NCBI GenBank assembly: GCA_014192425.1
Contig: BJHK01000009.1
Coordinates: 62,001-126,000, forward strand
From: Planctomycetia bacterium
Lineage (GTDB): Bacteria > Planctomycetota > Planctomycetia > Pirellulales > UBA1268
DNA: 64,000 nucleotides
Direction: 5' to 3'
Translations under genes and position numbers: made by a program
Notes under the pieces: model-generated
The model's input: the letters and a program-made list of their open reading frames with translations, nothing else
Told to the model about the DNA's origin: nothing
Database searches by the model: none
In this document: piece by piece, positions 9,021-17,735 of the stretch
How the letters are laid out: each line of letters begins with the position of its first letter
How positions within the stretch are numbered: the first letter of the stretch is position 1

Positions 9021-9917
9021 TCAGGGGCTCGTGCCGCCGAAGCCGTCGAGCAGCGCGCGGATGACGAGCGTCCAGCCGTCGGCCACGACGAACACCAGCA
9101 GTTTGAGCGGCAGGGAGACGAGCGACGGAGGGAGCATCACGAGGCCGGAGGAGACGACGAGCGTCGCCACGAGGATGTCGAGGACGAGGAACGGCACGAG
9201 CAGACGGAGCCCGATCGCGAACGCGGTCTCCAGCTCGCTGACGAGAAACGCCGGCAGCAGCGCCTCGATCGGGACTTCGTCGTAGGTCTTCACCTGCCGC
9301 GGCCCGGACGGATGCCGGGCGAGGAACAAGAGCATCGTGTCGCGGTTGCCGGACCGCTCGATCTGCGTGGCCATCCAGCGGCGCAGCGGCAGCGAGCCGC
9401 GGTCGAATGCCTCCGTCGCGGCGAGCGTGCCCTGCTGGTAGGGCTCCACGCCCTCCCGCCAGGCCTCGGTCCAGACCGGCCACATCACGAGGCCCGAGAG
9501 GAAGATCGCCAGCGAGCCGACGATCTGGTTCGAGGGGATCTGCGGGGCGCCGATGCCGTGCCTGACGAGCGTCAGCACGACCGACATGCGCACGAAGCAG
9601 GTCGTCATGAGGAACACGGCCGGCGCGATGCTCATCACGCCAAACATCAACAGCGACGGAAGGGCGGCGTCGAAGGGCCGGGCGCCGAGCGACCGCCACA
9701 GGCCGTCGGCCGACGCGGTCGCCCCCGGGGTCGGCGTGCGCCGGCCCACCCCCTCGACCGCCCCGGGCCCGATCGGCAGGCTCCGGTCGCCGGCCGGGGG
9801 TGCATCGGTCGCGACGCCGGCGGCTGGGTCTTCCGCGCGGCCCGGCAGCGACGGCGCGGCCGACAGCGCCAGCACGACCGTGAAAACACATGCCCGCCGG
9901 AAGGACGAAAAATTCAT
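9021..9917 (-). CDS. fliP: FliP-type export apparatus protein
   Basis: 298 residues. A signal peptide (MNFSSFRRACVFTVVLALSAAPSLPGRAE) and a Pro/Ala-rich linker precede the conserved FliP body: MSIAPAVFLMTTCFVRMSVV, then HGIGAPQIPSNQIVGSLAIFL, then LLPAFLVSELETAFAIGLRL and LVSLPLKLLVFVVADGW. These are the diagnostic FliP helices, and FliP subunits form the core of the export pore. The start ATG overlaps the stop of the FliO-like gene by four bases (ATGA), so the two are probably translationally coupled. The linker between signal peptide and body is longer than in standard FliP. Confidence 0.93.
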   Translation of the reverse strand: MNFSSFRRACVFTVVLALSAAPSLPGRAEDPAAGVATDAPPAGDRSLPIGPGAVEGVGRRTPTPGATASADGLWRSLGARPFDAALPSLLMFGVMSIAPAVFLMTTCFVRMSVVLTLVRHGIGAPQIPSNQIVGSLAIFLSGLVMWPVWTEAWREGVEPYQQGTLAATEAFDRGSLPLRRWMATQIERSGNRDTMLLFLARHPSGPRQVKTYDEVPIEALLPAFLVSELETAFAIGLRLLVPFLVLDILVATLVVSSGLVMLPPSLVSLPLKLLVFVVADGWTLVIRALLDGFGGTSP

Positions 9918-10534
9918 GCGGCCTCCCCCGCCCGGGGCGGCGCCGGCGCGGGCCGCTGACTGGCCGGGGGCTTTTGCCGCTCGAGGCTGCGGCCCGCCAG
10001 ACGGGCGCCGCGGCAGGCGGCGACGATGCACTCAGTGGCCTGCGCATCGCCGACTTCGGCGAGCGTCCGGGCTCCGGATGAGGACAGCCCGACGAGCAGC
10101 GTCTTCGGGCCGAAGCGGATGACGCGGGCGGACTGCCCGTTGCCGAGGGCCGCCTCGCCGAGGACCTCGAACACGTCGGCGGGGAGCCGGGCCCGGCCGC
10201 GGCCGGCCCGCGTTCTGACGACCGCCAGCACGGCGAACGCCCCCCCGATCGCTGCCAGCAGCCGCCAATCGGGCAACGGCTGCCGCGTCGTCCGCGTGCC
10301 CGTGGGCTCAGCCGCACGGGACGGTTCGACAGACGTGTCGGTGGTCAGCGGCAGGCCGCCGCTCCGCGGCAGCGCCGGGGCAAGGAAGGTCGCCGGCTGC
10401 ACCGGCGCCGCATCGGGGCTGGGGGCCACCGGCGGTTCCGGTTCGGCCGCCAGCAGGCCGACGACCGGTCCGGCGAAGAGGCCGACGACGCCGGCGATCA
10501 CCACCATGCGCAGGGTCTGCGAGCGAATGCTCAT
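9914..10534 (-). CDS. fliO: FliO-like protein
   Basis: 206 residues. An N-terminal signal-like segment (MVVIAGVVGLFAGPVVGLLA) is followed by a Pro-rich periplasmic stretch, one transmembrane helix near residues 90-105 (WRLLAAIGGAFAVLAVV), and a cytoplasmic domain with VFEVLGEAALGNGQSARVIRFGPKTLLVGLSSSGARTLAEV. That last pattern (xLGxGxxxxVVRVGxxxLLLGV) is the FliO signature. FliO assists assembly of the FliP ring. It is coupled by ATGA overlaps to both FliF (upstream) and FliP (downstream). FliO is usually associated with flagella rather than injectisomes, which favours a flagellar origin for the cluster. Confidence 0.82.
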   Translation of the reverse strand: MSIRSQTLRMVVIAGVVGLFAGPVVGLLAAEPEPPVAPSPDAAPVQPATFLAPALPRSGGLPLTTDTSVEPSRAAEPTGTRTTRQPLPDWRLLAAIGGAFAVLAVVRTRAGRGRARLPADVFEVLGEAALGNGQSARVIRFGPKTLLVGLSSSGARTLAEVGDAQATECIVAACRGARLAGRSLERQKPPASQRPAPAPPRAGEAA

Positions 10535-12048
10535 GCGGCGCTCCTCGTCGGGTACTCGCCGGTGCCGACCTCGTCCGTCCCCGGCCGGCCGGCATCGATC
10601 CGTGACCAGTCGATCCGCGCCGCGTGCCGGCGGGTCCTCTCGCCGCGCCGTGGCTGCGCGGGCCGATCGCCGGCCCGCAGCACGAGCCAGGCGAGGAGCG
10701 TGGCGCAGAGGCCGATCGCCACCAGCCAGACCTCCCGGGGCACGTTGCCGGGTCGGCCGCCGGCGACGGCGATCCAGGCGGCGTCGATGAATTCACCGGG
10801 CGTCTGCGGGTCGGCGGCCGGCGGCCGCGGCGTCACGGCCGACGTGGCCGGCGGCTCGCGTCGGCCCGCCGGACCGGCGCCGACGGGAATCCGCGTGACG
10901 GCGATCCGGCAGCGGTCGACGGGCAGTTCGGCAGGAAGCAGCGGGCGCACGACCCCGCGGATGCGGTCCTCGGCCTGCCGGTCGCAGGCAGCGAGGTCGG
11001 CCCGTGGATCGTGGGCCAGCGCGGCCCGCAGTTCGTCCTGAAAGTGCCCCTCCGGGATGGCGATCGCGACCACGACCGAGTGCGGTGCGCCGGGCACGGT
11101 CGCCACGGCCGCCGGCGGCGCCTCGACGGGCCCCGACCTGCCCACCTCGGCCGGCGCGTTCGCCGCCGCCGACTGCTGGCGGACCGGAGGAGCGGCAGAC
11201 GCCGGGGGAGCCGCGGGCGCAGCGAAGCCGACGGTCACGTTGACGATCGCCCCTTTCACGAACCCGATGCCGTGCCTGACCTTCGCGGCGAGATGCTTCT
11301 CGTGGGCGATGCGGCGGGCGAGTTCGGGGTCCGCGGCCGCGATGTCGGCCGCCGCGGCGGAGACCGGCCCGCTGTGGTGCTGGCCGGTCCGCAGGTCGAT
11401 GACGGCGACGCGGTCGGCGGACAGGCCGGCGATCGCGGCCGCCACGGAGACACGGATCGCCTGCACACGCTGCGGCTCGAGTTCCGCATCCAGCCTCGTG
11501 CGGACGTTCACGCTGGCGGTCCGCACCACGGTCGACGCGACGCCCCCTTCGAGACCCGTCCGCTGCTCCTCGTCGTAGAGCACCGACGCGTCCTCGATGC
11601 CCGGCATCGCGCAGATCACCTGCTTGAGCTCGTCCTGGATGGCGACACGGTACGCCTGCTGCTGCGACTTCGTGCTCTGCCAGGGGCTGTTCTTCTCCAG
11701 CACCCGGTGCAGGCTGCTGCCGAACCGCTGCGGCAGCGCCTGGGCCTCGACGAGGGCCCGTTGGTAGGTGCCGTGCCGCGACCGGGGAACCCAGATCCGG
11801 CCGTCGTCGGTGCGGTGGTCGGTGAGCTGCGCCTTGTCGAGCGCCGCTTCGACGACGGCCATCTCCGTGTAGGGAAGCACGGTGCCGGGCAGCAGTTCGA
11901 CCTCGTCGCTCAAGGGGCGGTCGCGAAGCAGCCAGAACGACCAGCCGATCGAGGCGGCGACGATGCCGCAGGCGATGACCTGCGCGGGGGACACCCGGGC
12001 CAGGATCCCGGCTGCCTGTCCGCTCGGATGCGAGGGTTCACTGGGCAT
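10531..12048 (-). CDS. fliF: FliF-like MS-ring protein
   Basis: 505 residues. Transmembrane helix 1 (about 20-40) is followed by the YscJ/FliF ring-building region: LLPGTVLPYTEMAVVEAALD, then RALVEAQALPQRFGSSLHR, FQ-like KSQQQAYRVAIQDELKQVI and ASVNVRTRLDAELEPQRVQAIR. A Pro/Ala-rich linker precedes a second helix near 435-455 (VWLVAIGLCATLLAWLVLR). The cytoplasmic tail (HAARIDWSRIDAGRPGTDE) does not show an obvious FliG-binding helix. FliF forms the membrane ring that houses the export gate. First gene of the export run; the stop overlaps the FliO start (ATGA). Confidence 0.85.
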   Translation of the reverse strand: MPSEPSHPSGQAAGILARVSPAQVIACGIVAASIGWSFWLLRDRPLSDEVELLPGTVLPYTEMAVVEAALDKAQLTDHRTDDGRIWVPRSRHGTYQRALVEAQALPQRFGSSLHRVLEKNSPWQSTKSQQQAYRVAIQDELKQVICAMPGIEDASVLYDEEQRTGLEGGVASTVVRTASVNVRTRLDAELEPQRVQAIRVSVAAAIAGLSADRVAVIDLRTGQHHSGPVSAAAADIAAADPELARRIAHEKHLAAKVRHGIGFVKGAIVNVTVGFAAPAAPPASAAPPVRQQSAAANAPAEVGRSGPVEAPPAAVATVPGAPHSVVVAIAIPEGHFQDELRAALAHDPRADLAACDRQAEDRIRGVVRPLLPAELPVDRCRIAVTRIPVGAGPAGRREPPATSAVTPRPPAADPQTPGEFIDAAWIAVAGGRPGNVPREVWLVAIGLCATLLAWLVLRAGDRPAQPRRGERTRRHAARIDWSRIDAGRPGTDEVGTGEYPTRSAA

Positions 12049-12113
12049 GGCGGCTCGTTGGTGCGGGGGTGGTGATGCGTGCGGATGGTGAGGCGATGGC
12101 GGTCGGCCGCAGG

Positions 12114-12578
12114 TCAGGCCGCCCGGCTGCTCGCGCGCCGCCGGGGAAAGACAAGCGTGACCGCCGTGCCCCCTTCAGGGCAGCGGGCCGCGGCGACCGT
12201 GGCACCCGCGCGGTCCGCGAGGACGCGGAGTTCGCCGGCGATGTCGGGCTCGAAGGCGTCCCCCGAGTCGGCGACCTCGATCTCCACCCGGTCGGTGCAG
12301 GTCAGCGCGGTGACGACGACCTCGGCGCATCCCGGTCGACGCCGGTCACGGCAGCCGCTGGCCGCGAACGCGGCCTCGACCAGCGGGGCGAGGACGCCGC
12401 GGAGGTGCCGCGGATCGCCCGGCACGTCGAGGCCGGCGTCGACGTCGAGCGTCGCGGTCACCGGCAGACCGTCCCGGTCCCGCTGCCGCCGGTCCGCCGC
12501 GGCCACGAGCTCCGTCAGCAGGGCGTGCAGGCCATCGGGGCGGTGGAGGGGAAGAATGTGTCGCAGGCTGACTGTCAT
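12114..12578 (-). CDS. HATPase-domain protein without a kinase H-box
   Basis: 154 residues. The C-terminal part has the GHKL ATP-binding boxes: VEIEVADSGDAFEPDIAGEL resembles the G1 box (DxG), and CPEGGTAVTLVFPRR resembles the G2 box. The N-terminal region (HRPDGLHALLTELVAAADRRQRD) is helical, but I see no histidine phosphoacceptor motif and no sensor or membrane segment. It may be an anti-sigma-factor-like or partner-swapping kinase, or a degenerate sensor fragment. It lies 65 bases upstream of fliF and 33 bases downstream of the esterase-like gene, all on one strand, so it could be co-transcribed with the export genes. Confidence 0.6.
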   Translation of the reverse strand: MTVSLRHILPLHRPDGLHALLTELVAAADRRQRDRDGLPVTATLDVDAGLDVPGDPRHLRGVLAPLVEAAFAASGCRDRRRPGCAEVVVTALTCTDRVEIEVADSGDAFEPDIAGELRVLADRAGATVAAARCPEGGTAVTLVFPRRRASSRAA

Positions 12579-12611
12579 GGGAATCCTTTCCCGGCAAGCG
12601 TGGGAGGGGAA

Positions 12612-13280
12612 TCAGGTCGCCAGTGGGGAGCGGACGCGTTCCGGCGGGCCGCAGACCTCGCCCATGATCCAGCGATTCACGTCGCCAAGCATCGCCCGCG
12701 AAAGGCCGCGGCCCTGCGGGTAGATCCGCACGGCCAACGCGCCGCCCGCGGCATGAAACAGCCGCAGCGTGCGATCGATCTGGCAGGCGTCGGCCGGCGC
12801 GGCGCTGGCACGGCAGCAGAGCAGCATCGGCAGCCGGCGCACCGCGTCGAGCCGGGCGAACAGCGACTCGTCGAGGGGGAACCGTCCGGCGAGCGAGACC
12901 ACGCCCGCGAACCGGCGCGGATCGCGGCAGCCGATCCGAAACGCCTCGGAACCGGCCGCCCCACGGCCGACGAGGAAGATCCGGCCGGCATGGATGCTGA
13001 GCCGGCCGCGGACCGCGTCGATGGCCCGCCACACGGCCGCCTCGCCGCTGCCGCCTGGCTGCACGGCGACGAAGTTCCGCAGGCTCACCCGGGCCATGGC
13101 CCGGTCGAAGTCGAAGGCCGCGCCCCGGTCCGCCAGCCAGACGACGAGCGGGTAGTCGTAGCCGGGCTCGTATCCCTGCGGGATGAACAGCCGGCCGCCG
13201 GCGGGGAGCCCGGCCGCCGTCAGCCCGGGCTCGGAAACAACGGCCCCATTCCGTTTGCAGATGGTCCGGCTGGCTCGCAT
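12612..13280 (-). CDS. Alpha/beta-hydrolase-like protein with altered nucleophile site
   Basis: 222 residues from ATG 13280. LFIPQGYEPGYDYPLVVWLAD matches the first strand region of the esterase D / PHB depolymerase-like fold, and SIHAGRIFLVGRGAAGSEAFRIG sits where the GxSxG nucleophile elbow is expected. Here the elbow reads GRGAAG, so the catalytic serine appears to be replaced by alanine. The C-terminal GGALAVRIYPQGRGLSRAMLGDVNRWIM has no evident catalytic histidine; the equivalent of the usual H is not obvious. It may be a pseudo-enzyme. It is co-directional with the HATPase gene and the export cluster, 33 bases apart from the former. Confidence 0.55.
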   Translation of the reverse strand: MRASRTICKRNGAVVSEPGLTAAGLPAGGRLFIPQGYEPGYDYPLVVWLADRGAAFDFDRAMARVSLRNFVAVQPGGSGEAAVWRAIDAVRGRLSIHAGRIFLVGRGAAGSEAFRIGCRDPRRFAGVVSLAGRFPLDESLFARLDAVRRLPMLLCCRASAAPADACQIDRTLRLFHAAGGALAVRIYPQGRGLSRAMLGDVNRWIMGEVCGPPERVRSPLAT

Positions 13281-13464
13281 GGATGGCCTCGGTGCTGGGG
13301 CGGAACGCGGCTCTTGCGGCCGCGAAACGGGCCGAAGGCCGGCGGGTTGTAGCCTCCCGTCCGACGCCGGGCAACGCCAGCGCGACCGACCGATCGGCCG
13401 GTCCCCCACGCGGCCCGCCCCACGTCAAGCAGGGCAATCCAGGCAAGCGCCGTGGTCGTCCGGG

Positions 13465-14547
<1,083 letters not shown>

Positions 14548-15933
14548 TCAGCGGCGGTCGTCGGGCAGTTCCACCCTGTCGGGGAGGCGGGCCCGGTCGC
14601 GGGCCTCGGCCTGCTTGGCATCGCGGGTCATCCTCCAGGCGCCGAAGGCGAGCACGAGGCCCACGGCGGCGGCGAGGACCGCGAAGATCGTCGACAGCCC
14701 GCGGCCATCGACCGGGGGCGTGGCCACGATCCACTCCGGCGTGCCCCCCACGATGAGCGCGGTCTCCATGCGCTGGCCGCGTCGCTCCTTGTCGCCCTGC
14801 GACGACGAGATGTCGAGGTCGGGAAGCGGGTAGCCGTACCGCTTGAGGGCGAACCCCGTCACGCTCACCCGCTCGCCGATCCGATCGCCGCTGGGAAAGC
14901 CCACGGGCAGGCTGCGGACGCAGCACACGAACGGGTAGTCATCCTGCACGCGATCGTTGACCCTGAGGAGCGGCGTGTCGGCGAACACGAACAGCTCCCA
15001 GTAATGGTCGGCCCCCACCTGCCGGCGCCGCACAGGCTCGTCGATCACGACGCGGGTCGCCTTGCGGGCGATGCCCGTGAGCGTGACCGCGTCGCCGCGG
15101 TGGCCGGCGAACCACTTCTCGCGCGGGTCGATGAGCGGGAGGATGCGGTCGGTCGTCAGCTGGAGGCCGCGGACGGCCGCTGCCTCGGGCCGTCCGGCCG
15201 CGGCGAGGAGAGCGAAGAGCGCGGGGTTATCCCCCGGCTCGATCCGGCCGCCATCCTTGACGGTGTCGAGGAGGGCGTAGTCCATGCCGAGCCGCCCAAG
15301 CGGTGTGTCCGGATGCCAGGCGACCGCGTCGGCGGCGAGCAGCAGGGCGGCCGGCTGGGCAGGCCATCCGGTCGGAGCGGGCCGCGCTCCCCCTGCGCTG
15401 GACAGGGGCAGGCCGACCACCTCCGCAGGTTCGTCGATCGGCTTCGCACGCGGCCAGGCCCGCGGCGCCCGGCGCGTGGCCACGTCCACCGTGACTCCGT
15501 CCGCCGCCACGATCCGCACGACGTCGATCGGCTTGCCGCCGGCGAGCAGCGCCTGCTCGTCGGTCAACGGCAGCCGGTCCACGAACGTGGCCCGACCCCG
15601 GACCCGCACGAGGCCGTCCGCAACCGCGGCGGGCGGGACCTTCAGGTCGTCGGCCTGCTCCTTCCAGGGCAGCATCAGCGGTGCCGGCACGTCGAGGGCG
15701 GCGAGGACGCGGATCAGCATGCTCGTCTTGTCATTTCCCCAGTCCCCCGGCTCCTCGAGGACGCGGCGCTGCTCGCGGTCGAGCTTGGCATCGGCGAGGA
15801 ACGAGGCCACGTCGCGGGGCTCCGCCCGGCCGACGGAAACGGCACCGACCGCGGCGAGCAGCAGGACGACGCCGGCGGCGGCACGACGGGTGCGGGAAGC
15901 GTAGGCGGAAAGTATGGGCATCGCTGACCTCAT
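14548..15933 (-). CDS. Exported membrane-anchored protein, unknown, in oxidase locus
   Basis: 461 residues. Signal peptide: SRTRRAAAGVVLLLAAVGAVSVGRAE (about residues 11-36). The large extracytoplasmic part contains two similar beta-rich stretches, ADGLVRVRGRATFVDRLPL and GDAVTLTGIARKATRV, which look like OB-fold strands, then HYWELFVFADTPLLRVND. A C-terminal helix (LSTIFAVLAAAVGLVLAFGAW) anchors it with a short charged cytoplasmic tail. Its start codon overlaps the upstream gene by ATGA, so the pair is coupled. It shares the GxxVxxxGxxR pattern with that neighbour. Function unknown; position suggests a role in assembly or stability of the cytochrome oxidase. Confidence 0.6.
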   Translation of the reverse strand: MRSAMPILSAYASRTRRAAAGVVLLLAAVGAVSVGRAEPRDVASFLADAKLDREQRRVLEEPGDWGNDKTSMLIRVLAALDVPAPLMLPWKEQADDLKVPPAAVADGLVRVRGRATFVDRLPLTDEQALLAGGKPIDVVRIVAADGVTVDVATRRAPRAWPRAKPIDEPAEVVGLPLSSAGGARPAPTGWPAQPAALLLAADAVAWHPDTPLGRLGMDYALLDTVKDGGRIEPGDNPALFALLAAAGRPEAAAVRGLQLTTDRILPLIDPREKWFAGHRGDAVTLTGIARKATRVVIDEPVRRRQVGADHYWELFVFADTPLLRVNDRVQDDYPFVCCVRSLPVGFPSGDRIGERVSVTGFALKRYGYPLPDLDISSSQGDKERRGQRMETALIVGGTPEWIVATPPVDGRGLSTIFAVLAAAVGLVLAFGAWRMTRDAKQAEARDRARLPDRVELPDDRR

Positions 15934-16991
15934 GAGGACGGTGATCGGACCTCGGCAGACTGCTCCGCGGCGGCAGCACGATGGTCCACCTCCAGTCGGC
16001 GCAGCGCCTCGGCCGGCGAGATGATGTCGGCAGCGGCGAGCGTCGCCTCCAGGTCGGCTGGCCCCTCGACCCGTCGCCGGCCATCCGTGGGACCGATGAG
16101 GCCGAGGCCGAAGCCGACCACGGCCGCCACCGTCGCCACGACCACGGCCAGCAGCGTGTACCCGAGCAGGTGGCCCCCATGGTACACCAGCGCCGCGACC
16201 GGTTCGGGCGGCCGGCGCCGCAGCGTGGCCGCGAGCACGAGCGGGGCCCGGCGCAGCTGGTGATCCCGGGCCAGATAGGCGAAGTTCTTGAAGAAGTAGC
16301 CGTCGACGTCCACCGAGCCGAGGCTGCCAGCGGGCTCGATTTCCGAGGGCACGTCCAGGGCATGGACGACAATCGGCGCCGACGTGCCATCCGCCGGTTC
16401 GACCCACGCCTCGTGGTAGTGGGCGATGCCGTAGTCATTGGCCGGGGCCGTCCGTCGCTCCAGGCTGCGGACCTTGCCGCTGAACCGCACGGGACGGCCG
16501 CGGAACGACCTCGGCTGGCCAAACAGTTCACCGAACCCGACCGGCTGCGTGGCCGCCCGCAGTCCCTGCGGATCGGACGAGCGCAGGGTGAGCATGGTCT
16601 GGATCCAGGCCGGCACCTCTTCTTTGCGGTGGAAGGTCTCGTCCTTGATCAGGGCCAGCAGCTCGGACGGCGCCGAGAGCGTCTCGGCCGAGCGGACGAC
16701 CGACTCCGACACCGGCTCCGGCTCCGGCTCCGGCGGCTGCTCGACCTGCACGTCGCCGGGCCCGAGCACCGGCTGTCCGGCCCCGGCCAGCAGCGTGTCG
16801 ACACGGACCGCCGGGGACGGTTTCCATGACCGCTCCAGCCAGCCGAGGAGGAGCACGGCGGCCACGGCCGGCGGCATGACCCACCAGAACAGTCGGCGGC
16901 GCTCCCGCCGGGCAAGAAAATTCCGCGGCCCGTGCGTCGGCCTGTCGGCCGCGGGCTGCTCCCGATCATCCCCGTCTGCGGCGGCATGCAT
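15930..16991 (-). CDS. Membrane protein with OB-like domain, unknown, in oxidase locus
   Basis: 353 residues from ATG 16991. One N-terminal helix (about residues 38-55, LFWWVMPPAVAAVLLLGWL) and one near 290-312 (LLGYTLLAVVVATVAAVVGFGLGLIG) flank an external domain. That domain contains a Pro/Glu-repeat linker (PPEPEPEPVSE) and FRGRPVRFSGKVRSLERRTAP, an OB-fold-like strand pattern also seen in the next gene. The C-terminal cytoplasmic region, LEATLAAADIISPAEALRRLEVDH, may bind a partner. It is translationally coupled to the gene at 14548. I do not recognise the family; the pair looks like an ancient duplication specialised for the oxidase cluster. Confidence 0.6.
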   Translation of the reverse strand: MHAAADGDDREQPAADRPTHGPRNFLARRERRRLFWWVMPPAVAAVLLLGWLERSWKPSPAVRVDTLLAGAGQPVLGPGDVQVEQPPEPEPEPVSESVVRSAETLSAPSELLALIKDETFHRKEEVPAWIQTMLTLRSSDPQGLRAATQPVGFGELFGQPRSFRGRPVRFSGKVRSLERRTAPANDYGIAHYHEAWVEPADGTSAPIVVHALDVPSEIEPAGSLGSVDVDGYFFKNFAYLARDHQLRRAPLVLAATLRRRPPEPVAALVYHGGHLLGYTLLAVVVATVAAVVGFGLGLIGPTDGRRRVEGPADLEATLAAADIISPAEALRRLEVDHRAAAAEQSAEVRSPSS

Positions 16992-17023
16992 GTCGTTACC
17001 CTGATCGCCGCCGCGGGCCGGAC

Positions 17024-17272
17024 TTATTCCCCCCCGGCCCGGTTCCGCTCCTGCCGGCGCATCTCCCGCCACACGTAGCAGCCGAAGCTGCCGACGAGCG
17101 TGAACGGCATCGCGAGCATGAGGAGGATGCTGTAGAAGTAGCCGCGGGCCATGTTCAGCCCGTCGGGATCGGAGGTGTTGACCGCATCCTTGCAGTTCGG
17201 GCAGCCGAGGGCGTCGGCCGCCACGAGGGCGACGACGGTGACCACGACGGCGGCGAGGCGGAGGTATCTCAT
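17024..17272 (-). CDS. Small membrane protein with CxxC motif
   Basis: 82 residues. A cleavable-looking signal (MRYLRLAAVVVTVVALVAADALG) is followed by CPNCKDAVNTSDPDG and then a transmembrane helix (SILLMLAMPFTLVGSFGCYVW) ending in a charged tail. The CPNC motif just after the signal would lie outside the inner membrane, where it could bind metal or act in thiol exchange. It sits between the DUF420 gene and the two OB-like proteins in the oxidase locus. A TATAAT box lies seven bases from its start, so it may have its own leaderless transcript. Possible role in copper or heme handling, by context only. Confidence 0.6.
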   Translation of the reverse strand: MRYLRLAAVVVTVVALVAADALGCPNCKDAVNTSDPDGLNMARGYFYSILLMLAMPFTLVGSFGCYVWREMRRQERNRAGGE

Positions 17273-17278
17273 ATCCCG

Positions 17279-17284
17279 ATTATA
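17279..17284 (-). promoter_or_regulatory. TATAAT box immediately before an ATG (possible leaderless start)
   Basis: The minus strand reads TATAAT at 17284-17279, and the ATG of the small CxxC protein begins at 17272, so transcription would start at or next to the start codon. No good -35 element was found at the usual spacing. It lies directly at the end of the DUF420 gene. Confidence 0.35.
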
Positions 17285-17735
17285 GCGCGGCGCCGGGAAA
17301 GAGCACGTACAGCATCAGGTAGATCACCACGCCCGTGACCGAGACGTACAGCCAGATCGGAAGCGTGATCCGCCCCAGCCGGCGGTGGGCGTCGAATCGG
17401 CCCTTCCAGGCCAGGAAGAACATCCGCAGGGCCAGGACGGGCACCAGTGCCGCCAGCGGAACGTGGGTGAAGAGGATCGCCAGGTAGACAGGCTTCACCC
17501 CCTCCGGCCCGGCGAAGCGGTGCGTCCCCTCGGCGGCGTACCGGGTCAGGTAGGAGACGAGAAACACCGTCGAGACCACGAATGCCGCCGTCATCGCCTT
17601 GCGATGGCCGCGGACGTTGCCCCGGCGGATGAGCAGCCAGCCCGTCACGAGGAGCACCGCGGCCAGGGCGTTGAGGAGGGCGTTGAGCGTCGCCAACGGG
17701 TGCGCGGCCAACGGCAGGACGAGGGGCGTGGTCAT
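17280..17735 (-). CDS. DUF420 / CtaM-like oxidase assembly membrane protein
   Basis: 151 residues with four transmembrane helices. Recognisable DUF420 features are LNALLNALAAVLLVTGWLLIRRG, then HRKAMTAAFVVSTVFLVSYL, and HVPLAALVPVLALRMF followed by HRRLGRITLPIWLYVSVTG. The conserved His and Arg residues of this family are present. DUF420 proteins (YozB/CtaM in Firmicutes) are needed for maturation of heme-copper oxidases, probably in copper or heme delivery. It overlaps the SCO gene by ATGA, consistent with joint function. Confidence 0.85.
   Translation of the reverse strand: MTTPLVLPLAAHPLATLNALLNALAAVLLVTGWLLIRRGNVRGHRKAMTAAFVVSTVFLVSYLTRYAAEGTHRFAGPEGVKPVYLAILFTHVPLAALVPVLALRMFFLAWKGRFDAHRRLGRITLPIWLYVSVTGVVIYLMLYVLFPGAAL

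Noticed and set aside
8850-9959. Plus-strand frame opposite fliQ and fliP
   Set aside because: Antisense of clearly recognisable export genes; His/Arg-rich shadow.
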